64,000 nt of DNA, from NCBI RefSeq assembly GCF_000744105.1, contig NZ_JQLH01000001.1, positions 3,348,001 to 3,412,000 on the forward strand, given 5' to 3'. The position numbers were made by a program, and so were the translations under genes. Of this stretch, positions 58,908 through 64,000 are shown piece after piece. Source of the stretch: Maribacter forsetii DSM 18668 (GTDB taxonomy: Bacteria > Bacteroidota > Bacteroidia > Flavobacteriales > Flavobacteriaceae). Below the pieces are notes generated by a model, which made no database searches, was not told the DNA's origin, and saw nothing but the letters and a program-made list of their open reading frames with translations. Numbering within the stretch: the first letter of the stretch is position 1; every line of letters begins with the position of its first letter.

Positions 58908-60701
58908 ATGAAAAAATTAGTTATACTACTTGCCCTAACTATTGGGCTACATACACAAGCGCAACTAAGAACGAACGGCGAAGTTTCTACCAACCCCACC
59001 GTACATAATATTGGCTTCATGACCCTATTGGCTCACTATTATGATGACGGATTAAAATTGAATCCGTTAAACGCTACTTTTCAAGGTGATAATAGATACA
59101 ATGATACTTTACCAAATTTTCTTTCTGATAGCTATAAGAAAGAATTAGTCAACTATTACCAAAACTATTTAGAAAAAGCGGAAAAATTTGACAATGCGCA
59201 ACTTTCTGAAAGTGAGCTAATGTCCAAATCTATATTAAAATGGGAATGTGAAGTAAATTTAGAGGGACTGGCTTTTGAGCAGTACACTCCAATAGACCAA
59301 ATGTGGTCCATGAATTTAATGATAGGGCAATTAGCTGGTGGCTCAAGTGCACAACCATTTAAAACAACAGAAGACTATGTAAACTGGAGCAAGCGTTTAG
59401 AAGACTACGAGGTTTGGTTACATTCTGCCAAATCTAAAATGCAAGAAGGTATCAAATTTAAAAACGTATTACCTAAATCGCTTATCAAAAAAGTATTACC
59501 GCAACTTGCAAGTGTTGCTAATACTGAACTTGTAGACAACTTGTTCTACAGTCCGATCAAAAACTTCCCTGCAGATTTTTCCGACTCAGATAAACAACGA
59601 TTAACCGAAGTTTATACAGCTGTGATTACCAATAAAATAATTCCTGCATACAAAGAACTTCATGATTTTATGGCTACCGAATATTTAAATGCAGGTAGAG
59701 AAACTAGTGGTATACAACGAATACCAAATGGCGATGAATTTTATGCACATCAAATAAAATTGTACACTACAACTAATATGACTGCTTCAGAAATCCATGA
59801 AATTGGATTAAAAGAAGTAGCTAGAATTAGCGCTGAAATGGAAGCTGTTAAAAAGCAAGTTGGTTTTAATGGTGACCTAAAAGCGTTCTTTAATGAAGTT
59901 CGTAACAAAAAGGAACTGATGCCCTTTAAAGACCCACAAGAGGTTATCGATAATTTCAATGACATCCACAAAAGAATGATGCCTAAGGTAAATGCTTTAT
60001 TTAGCAAACAACCTAAAACTCCTTTTGAGGTAAGACGTACAGAGGCTTTTAGAGAAGCTTCCGCTAGTGCAGAATACAACCCTGGTTCTTTAGATGGTAC
60101 CAGACCTGGAATATTTTATGTTCCTATACCAGACGTTACCTCTTACAACACGTATTCAGATGAAGATTTATTCTTGCACGAGGCTATACCGGGTCACCAT
60201 TTTCAAATTTCACTTACTCAAGAAAATGAAAACTTACCTGAATTCAGAAAGACACTTTGGTATAGCGCCTACGGTGAAGGTTGGGCCTTATATACCGAAT
60301 CTTTAGGTAAAGAGCTAGGTTTGTACACTGACCCATACCAATATTTTGGAATGTTAGGTGCAGAAATGCACCGTGCAGTTCGTTTGGTTGTAGATACAGG
60401 TTTACATTCTAAAGGATGGTCTAGAGAAATGGCAATTAAATATTCTTTAGATAACGAAGCAGAATCAGAGGCTAGTATTACTTCTGAAATAGAACGATAT
60501 ATGGCAAATCCTGGTCAGGCACTATCCTATAAAATAGGTCAGCTAAAAATCATGGAACTTCGTGCTAAAGCTGAAGCTAATCTTGGTAAAGATTTTGACA
60601 TTAAAGTATTTCATGAGAAAGTTTTAGAAGTAGGTTGCGTACCGTTAGCCTTACTTGAAGAAAAAATTATGAATTGGATTTCCGCAAACACCAAAGCTTA
60701 A
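58908..60701 (+). CDS. DUF885 family exported putative metallopeptidase
   Basis: A 597-residue exported protein with signal peptide MKKLVILLALTIGLHTQAQ. It matches DUF885: helical throughout, with the zinc motif H424-E-A-I-P-G-H430 in LFLHEAIPGHHFQISL, followed by YGEGWALYTESLGKELG and the late NEAESEASITSEIERYMANPGQALSYKIGQ. These residues resemble M32/M3-like metallopeptidases, and family members are thought to cleave peptides outside the cytoplasm. It lies 19 bases after the MOSC gene and 22 bases before the DoxX-like gene. Substrate unknown. Confidence 0.92.
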   Translation: MKKLVILLALTIGLHTQAQLRTNGEVSTNPTVHNIGFMTLLAHYYDDGLKLNPLNATFQGDNRYNDTLPNFLSDSYKKELVNYYQNYLEKAEKFDNAQLSESELMSKSILKWECEVNLEGLAFEQYTPIDQMWSMNLMIGQLAGGSSAQPFKTTEDYVNWSKRLEDYEVWLHSAKSKMQEGIKFKNVLPKSLIKKVLPQLASVANTELVDNLFYSPIKNFPADFSDSDKQRLTEVYTAVITNKIIPAYKELHDFMATEYLNAGRETSGIQRIPNGDEFYAHQIKLYTTTNMTASEIHEIGLKEVARISAEMEAVKKQVGFNGDLKAFFNEVRNKKELMPFKDPQEVIDNFNDIHKRMMPKVNALFSKQPKTPFEVRRTEAFREASASAEYNPGSLDGTRPGIFYVPIPDVTSYNTYSDEDLFLHEAIPGHHFQISLTQENENLPEFRKTLWYSAYGEGWALYTESLGKELGLYTDPYQYFGMLGAEMHRAVRLVVDTGLHSKGWSREMAIKYSLDNEAESEASITSEIERYMANPGQALSYKIGQLKIMELRAKAEANLGKDFDIKVFHEKVLEVGCVPLALLEEKIMNWISANTKA

Positions 60702-60723
60702 AATATTAAACTTTAAAATACGT

Positions 60724-61083
60724 ATGACTTATCCGTGGCACTTATATCTAATGGGCGCAATCTATATTTTTGCGGGTTTTATGCATTTTATAAAACCTAA
60801 GATATATCTTAGAATTATGCCACGCTACTTACCTGCTCACAAAGCTTTGGTTCTGCTAAGCGGTGTAGCAGAGATTGTTTTGGGTATTGGTCTATTTTTT
60901 AAAGAGACTAAAAACTTTTCAATTTATGGCATTATTGCTATGCTTGCCGTATTCTTATTGGTACACTTTTATATGTTGTCTAGCGAAAAGGCAAGTGCAG
61001 GATTACCAAAGTGGGCACTTTTACTGAGATTGCCAATACAATTTGCTTTAATGTATTGGGCTTTTATGTACTTAAATTTATAG
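60724..61083 (+). CDS. DoxX-like small membrane protein
   Basis: A 119-residue membrane protein with four hydrophobic segments (LYLMGAIYIFAGFMHFI, LVLLSGVAEIVLGIGLFF, YGIIAMLAVFLLVHFYML, LLLRLPIQFALMYWAFMYL), typical of the DoxX/MauE-like family. The YIFAGFMHFIKPKIYLRIMP segment is the family's characteristic start. Members have been linked to thiosulfate oxidation or redox balance in other organisms, but no role is established for this type. It is the last gene of the MOSC-DUF885 unit and is followed by a terminator shared with the convergent gene. Confidence 0.87.
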   Translation: MTYPWHLYLMGAIYIFAGFMHFIKPKIYLRIMPRYLPAHKALVLLSGVAEIVLGIGLFFKETKNFSIYGIIAMLAVFLLVHFYMLSSEKASAGLPKWALLLRLPIQFALMYWAFMYLNL

Positions 61084-61084
61084 C

Positions 61085-61112
61085 AAAAAAAAGGGGACGC
61101 TCCCGTCCCCTT
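61085..61112. terminator. Intrinsic terminator between convergent genes
   Basis: Arms AAGGGGACG and CGTCCCCTT with loop CTCC. On the minus strand it runs into eight T (best for the gene at 61134-61718); on the plus strand it is followed by CTTAAATC. Confidence 0.88.
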
Positions 61113-61133
61113 CTTAAATCAACTTAAATCAAC

Positions 61134-61718
61134 TTAATTAACAACAAACTCTTCAGTATATGTTTTACCTGCAGACTTAACGGTAACCGTGTAAGTACCA
61201 GGGAAAGCATCTGTAAAATTGAATGCTTTTTCAACAATCAACTCATCTGCTACTTCTTGTGTAAATACTGTTCTACTTTCTGTATCGTAAATCTTGATAG
61301 ACATATCTGCTCTATCTAAGTTTAAATAGTTCATGAAGATCATATTATCAGTCTTTCTAAAGAAAGGCTTGATTTCTTCATCAGATTCTACGATTTTCAC
61401 ATTATCGTTTTCTAAAACGATTGTATATAAATATGCTGTCATTTGATCATCAGCAGATAAGAAGTATACTCCATCTACCAAATCTTTTAGATTTAATTTC
61501 TTGCTAAACTGACCCTCGGCCATTTTTTCTGAATAAATAACATTTAAATCAGAATCCATTAACTTAACCTGAACACCATTTGTAGATGCATTCATAGTTA
61601 AAACCACACTCTTGGCTTTACCTGCAGATAATAGGTTTAATTTCGGCTCTCTTGCCATGCCTGCTACTGTAGCGAACATAAAGGCAACAACTGTTGTGAA
61701 TTTTACTAGGTTTTTCAT
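61134..61718 (-). CDS. Small secreted protein with two beta-sandwich, sorting-domain-like repeats
   Basis: A 194-residue exported protein with signal peptide MKNLVKFTTVVAFMFATVAGMA. The mature part shows two similar units of about 75-85 residues: the first (VQVKLMDSDLNVIYSEK, LKDLVDGVYFLSADD) and the second (MSIKIYDTESRTVFTQE, FTDAFPGTYTVTVKSAGKTY). Both have the IYD-x-xGrxV and GxYxvxv spacing of type IX secretion C-terminal sorting domains, but there is no cargo domain and the end (EEFVVN) is not typical. It may be a secreted or envelope protein with an Ig-like fold. It has its own -7 box and is divergent from an AraC regulator, which may control it. Function unknown. Confidence 0.75.
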   Translation of the reverse strand: MKNLVKFTTVVAFMFATVAGMAREPKLNLLSAGKAKSVVLTMNASTNGVQVKLMDSDLNVIYSEKMAEGQFSKKLNLKDLVDGVYFLSADDQMTAYLYTIVLENDNVKIVESDEEIKPFFRKTDNMIFMNYLNLDRADMSIKIYDTESRTVFTQEVADELIVEKAFNFTDAFPGTYTVTVKSAGKTYTEEFVVN

Positions 61719-61756
61719 AATATAAATTATTTAAGGGTTAATGATAATTTACACTA

Positions 61757-61764
61757 CAAACATA
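61757..61764 (-). promoter_or_regulatory. Putative -7 box (TAnnTTTG) for the small secreted protein gene
   Basis: Reads TATGTTTG on the minus strand, 38 bases before the ATG at 61718. Confidence 0.45.
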
Positions 61765-61872
61765 CAGCCGTTATAAAGCTCTCACTACATCATAATTTCC
61801 CAATTTATGTGCTATTTTAACCACCTTACATATCCATTATTACCCTTTGGTTAAGATTCCACATATTTTAGT

Positions 61873-61880
61873 TAATTTTG
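61873..61880 (+). promoter_or_regulatory. Putative -7 box (TAnnTTTG) for the AraC gene
   Basis: TAATTTTG lies 53 bases before the ATG at 61934, with a TTTG at 61846-61849 as a slightly distant -33 candidate. Confidence 0.45.
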
Positions 61881-61933
61881 CAAAGAACATACATAATAGA
61901 AGGTTTAATTTTATAGTATAAACCCAAAATATC

Positions 61934-62806
61934 ATGGTAAAACAAAAACCTACATTTGAAGCCATAAAACCAGATTTCGGTAAATCATTCACTTATCAGA
62001 AGTTTGATGAAAATAGATTAAACAAAAACAACCTATGGCACTATCACCCAGAACTTGAATTGGTTTATGTAAACGGTGGTTCTGGTAAAAGGCAAATTGG
62101 TAGTCACGTATCTTATTATACCAATGGTGACCTTATATTAATAGGTAGCAATCTACCTCATTGCGGATTTACAGATGCCCTTACCGGCAATACGAGCGAA
62201 ACTGTTGTACAAATGAAGTTAGATTTCTTAGGACCAGATTTTTTCAAGCTTCCAGAAATGAAGAAAATAGCTAGCTTATTCAGCAGTGCTAGTGGCGGAA
62301 TTGCTTTTTCTGGCAAGACGAAACTGAAAATAGGAGATAAAATGGAGGTTTTGGAATATCAAACCGATTTTCAAAGACTATTATCCATCCTTAATATATT
62401 AAACGAACTCGGTAATTCAGATGATATGCGGTTATTGAATGCGGAAGGTTTTTCATTTACCACAGACGTTAAGGATAATGACCGTATTAACATTGTATTC
62501 AATCACGTTAAAAATAACTTTAGAGAAGAATTGACGCTAGAGGAGATATCTTCTATGGTAAGTATGACCATACCATCTTTCTGTAGGTACTTTAAAAAAA
62601 TCACAAATAAAACATTTGTACAATTTGTAAATGAGTATCGCTTAGTACATGCCTCCAAGCTTTTGGCAGAAAAACCGATGAGCATTACCGAAGTTTGTTT
62701 TGAATGCGGATTCAACAACTTTTCTCACTTCAATAAATCTTTTAAAGCATTTACAGGTCAAAATCCGTCAGAGTACAGGAATGAACTAAAGAATGTTTTG
62801 GTGTAA
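61934..62806 (+). CDS. AraC family transcriptional regulator
   Basis: A 290-residue regulator. The N-terminal half (about 25-180) is a cupin-like effector domain (NLWHYHPELELVYVNGGSGK, NGDLILIGSNLPHCGF), which in this family binds sugars or other small ligands. The C-terminal domain has the two helix-turn-helix units of AraC/XylS proteins (LTLEEISSMVSMTIPSFCRYF and MSITEVCFECGFNNFSHFNK, followed by FKAFTGQNPSEYR). It is divergent from the small secreted protein gene (215-base gap), the most likely local target. It is transcribed alone and ends at a terminator. The ligand is unknown. Confidence 0.93.
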   Translation: MVKQKPTFEAIKPDFGKSFTYQKFDENRLNKNNLWHYHPELELVYVNGGSGKRQIGSHVSYYTNGDLILIGSNLPHCGFTDALTGNTSETVVQMKLDFLGPDFFKLPEMKKIASLFSSASGGIAFSGKTKLKIGDKMEVLEYQTDFQRLLSILNILNELGNSDDMRLLNAEGFSFTTDVKDNDRINIVFNHVKNNFREELTLEEISSMVSMTIPSFCRYFKKITNKTFVQFVNEYRLVHASKLLAEKPMSITEVCFECGFNNFSHFNKSFKAFTGQNPSEYRNELKNVLV

Positions 62807-62844
62807 AAGTTATACCATATATATAGTTCTAAAAAATTAAAGCT

Positions 62845-62887
62845 TCCGGATGGTGTTTTCATATACTATCCGGATTTGTTTTTTTAT
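62845..62887 (+). terminator. Intrinsic terminator of the AraC gene
   Basis: TCCGGATGGT pairs with ACTATCCGGA (one G-T) around a 10-base loop, followed by TTTGTTTTTTT. Confidence 0.85.
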
Positions 62888-62969
62888 CCTATCGTTTACT
62901 TATTTTGAGCTACAATAAAATAAGAACAAGTTTCTACTTTATAATATCATGTAGTACCTTTATAACGCT

Positions 62970-63248
62970 ATGAACAAAGAATTTACAGAAAGAGAATTAG
63001 ACCGTATTATTGAGATGGCATGGGAAGACCGTACGCCGTTTGAGGCCATTACTTTTCAATTTGGTATTAGCGAACAAGAAACTATTGAAGTTATGCGTCG
63101 CGAAATGAAACCAAGTAGTTTTAGAATGTGGCGCAAACGTGTTCAAGGTCGCGCAACAAAGCATGCTAAATTAAGATCAGATGAAATGGACCGATTTAGA
63201 TGTTCTAGACAACGCCACATTACAGGAAATAAAATATCTAAACGATAA
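62970..63248 (+). CDS. TIGR03643 family (DUF2805) protein
   Basis: A 92-residue basic protein of the TIGR03643/DUF2805 family: an N-terminal helical part resembling a helix-turn-helix (ERELDRIIEMAWEDRTPFEA, FGISEQETIEVMRREM) and a conserved basic C-terminal part (SSFRMWRKRVQGRATKHAKL, DRFRCSRQRHI). In many genomes it neighbours cryptochrome/photolyase genes, but none is present here. DNA binding is suggested by the composition, not proven. Its stop is directly adjacent to the stop of the convergent nuclease gene, with no bases between. Confidence 0.88.
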   Translation: MNKEFTERELDRIIEMAWEDRTPFEAITFQFGISEQETIEVMRREMKPSSFRMWRKRVQGRATKHAKLRSDEMDRFRCSRQRHITGNKISKR

Positions 63249-64000
63249 TTATTTAAATGCCTCGTTCAATACTGCGGCAAGGCGAACTCCGCCTTTTTGT
63301 AATTGATCTTCTACGGTATGCCACCAATCATAACTATAACGGTAGCTTAGTTTTTCACCTGGCTCTACAGAGGCATAAACTTTCTCTGCCAATTGGTGAG
63401 ATTCTTCTACCCAGTCAAGCAAACTTCCGCTTTGTAGAAATTTAATTTGCTCCTTAGACATTTCTGGGTATTCCGTAGCCAGTTCCGTAAAACTCATTCC
63501 GTTTTCGTTGATCATATTAGAATCCCAAACCCTATGTAAATTGGTACCACTACCAAACCATTGTAGTTGTATATCGTTACCTCCTTTATCCTCTGCTCTG
63601 CCCACATGCATAGGTTGGTGTAGATCTCCAATTAGATGAACCAAAAATTTTAGATAGAAGGCTTTATCCTCTTTACTGCTGTTTTCGTCTTTTATAATTT
63701 CTAAACATGTATTAACCCCTTGTACCAAGTCCCCATATTCATTCTTCTCTATTTCTTCGTAGGTTTTTCCAAACGGAATATTTACATAATGCCATGCACT
63801 GAATTTACGGTATGTTCGATCAGATTTTATTTCATCACCAAAATTGGCAACAGCAGCCAAACTCTCCCCTTCCAACAAACTTTCTATGGCTCGTTTTGCC
63901 TTTTTACTTAAATGTTGCTCAGCAACTTCACCAACAACCCTATGTCCGGTTTTTGACCAATACATATCATTTGCAAAAGTGAAATTAGATACCAAAAAAA
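63249..64000 (-). CDS. S1/P1 nuclease, N-terminus cut by right window edge
   Basis: At least 248 residues of a zinc-dependent S1/P1 nuclease that cleaves single-stranded DNA and RNA or 3'-nucleotides. The visible start of the frame (a TTG at 63995) is inside the hydrophobic end of a signal peptide (VSNFTFA), so the true start is beyond the edge. The mature N-terminal Trp in MYWSKTGHRVVGEVAEQHL is the family's first zinc ligand, with GHRVV following. Further ligands are in FSAWHYVNIPFG, KFLVHLIGDLHQPMHVGRAEDKGGND and NLHRVWDSNMI. The enzyme is expected to be exported and to provide nucleotides or phosphate. It converges on TIGR03643 with zero spacing. Confidence 0.94.
   Translation of the reverse strand, partial: FLVSNFTFANDMYWSKTGHRVVGEVAEQHLSKKAKRAIESLLEGESLAAVANFGDEIKSDRTYRKFSAWHYVNIPFGKTYEEIEKNEYGDLVQGVNTCLEIIKDENSSKEDKAFYLKFLVHLIGDLHQPMHVGRAEDKGGNDIQLQWFGSGTNLHRVWDSNMINENGMSFTELATEYPEMSKEQIKFLQSGSLLDWVEESHQLAEKVYASVEPGEKLSYRYSYDWWHTVEDQLQKGGVRLAAVLNEAFK

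Noticed and set aside
62970..63248. Photolyase/cryptochrome neighbourhood for TIGR03643
   Set aside because: No photolyase gene is present within the window on either side.
1..64000. Search for tRNA, rRNA, CRISPR, phage and defence genes
   Set aside because: No cloverleaf-like GC-rich segments, spaced repeats, integrases, transposases, nuclease-helicase clusters or toxin-antitoxin pairs were found.

Overview
This window looks like a chromosomal stretch of a marine Flavobacteriaceae bacterium (phylum Bacteroidota), perhaps near Maribacter or Zobellia; the genus is only an impression. The reasons are low GC, Bacteroidota-specific families (DUF4295, bacillithiol synthase BshC, TIGR03643/DUF2805, DUF2911, DUF922, the DUF2339/DUF3999 pair, LysM plus periplasmic-binding fusion), a surface lipoprotein with an acidic export signal, almost no Shine-Dalgarno sequences, and many perfect Bacteroidota -7 boxes (TAnnTTTG) just upstream of genes. 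I see no tRNA, rRNA, CRISPR array, insertion sequence, prophage or integrase. It is ordinary core and near-core genome, coding on both strands with short gaps.

Layout. 1-1165: a histidine kinase cut by the left edge and a DUF2007 protein. 1221-5784: a divergent pair for sugar-type substrates, a secreted DUF1080 (3-keto-disaccharide hydrolase fold) protein and a large beta-propeller/HEAT/cytochrome c lipoprotein. 5786-8007: nitronate monooxygenase family protein and mnmA. 8313-10340: a four-domain fasciclin surface lipoprotein. 10596-14449: yidC, pyrG and a DUF3820 protein. 14500-15369: a Tat-exported TIM-barrel isomerase. 15565-20245: the tight cluster guaA, LysM/PBP protein, OsmC, DUF922 protease. 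20320-24951: SIMPL protein, flavin-dependent pyridoxamine-oxidase-like protein, GT39 glycosyltransferase and bshC. 25125-32694: M14 peptidase, DUF4177, DUF2339/DUF3999 membrane pair, LpxR-like lipid A deacylase. 32687-35913: rimO, beta-lactamase-like lipoprotein, nitroreductase. 35923-41022: the cluster ftsY, DUF2911, amidase, metallophosphoesterase, and the ribosomal cluster rpmB, rpmG, DUF4295. 41092-44990: five-gene operon exonuclease, CarboxypepD_reg protein, FAH hydrolase, Hpt protein, cinA. 45225-48806: 2-oxoacid dehydrogenase E2, recR, M20 peptidase. 48980-54325: sodium:solute symporter, CoA-binding protein, KAS III, AarF/UbiB-like kinase, TetR regulator. 54696-58101: htpG and an unrecognised membrane protein. 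58256-61083: MOSC, DUF885 peptidase, DoxX-like protein. 61134-64000: a small secreted beta-sandwich protein, an AraC regulator, TIGR03643, and an S1/P1 nuclease cut by the right edge.

How parts fit together. Informational and envelope housekeeping (pyrG, guaA, mnmA, rimO, ftsY, yidC, recR, rpmB/rpmG, htpG) is interleaved with exported enzymes (peptidases, amidase, phosphoesterase, nuclease) typical of a polymer-degrading marine flavobacterium. I found no obviously new multi-gene system. The items most worth a second look are the long hairpin-bearing leader of the tetR gene, convergent genes that overlap at their stops with terminators placed beyond the opposite gene, the unrecognised 472-residue membrane protein, a secreted protein that seems to be two sorting-domain-like sandwiches without cargo, and the orphan Hpt protein in the cinA operon.
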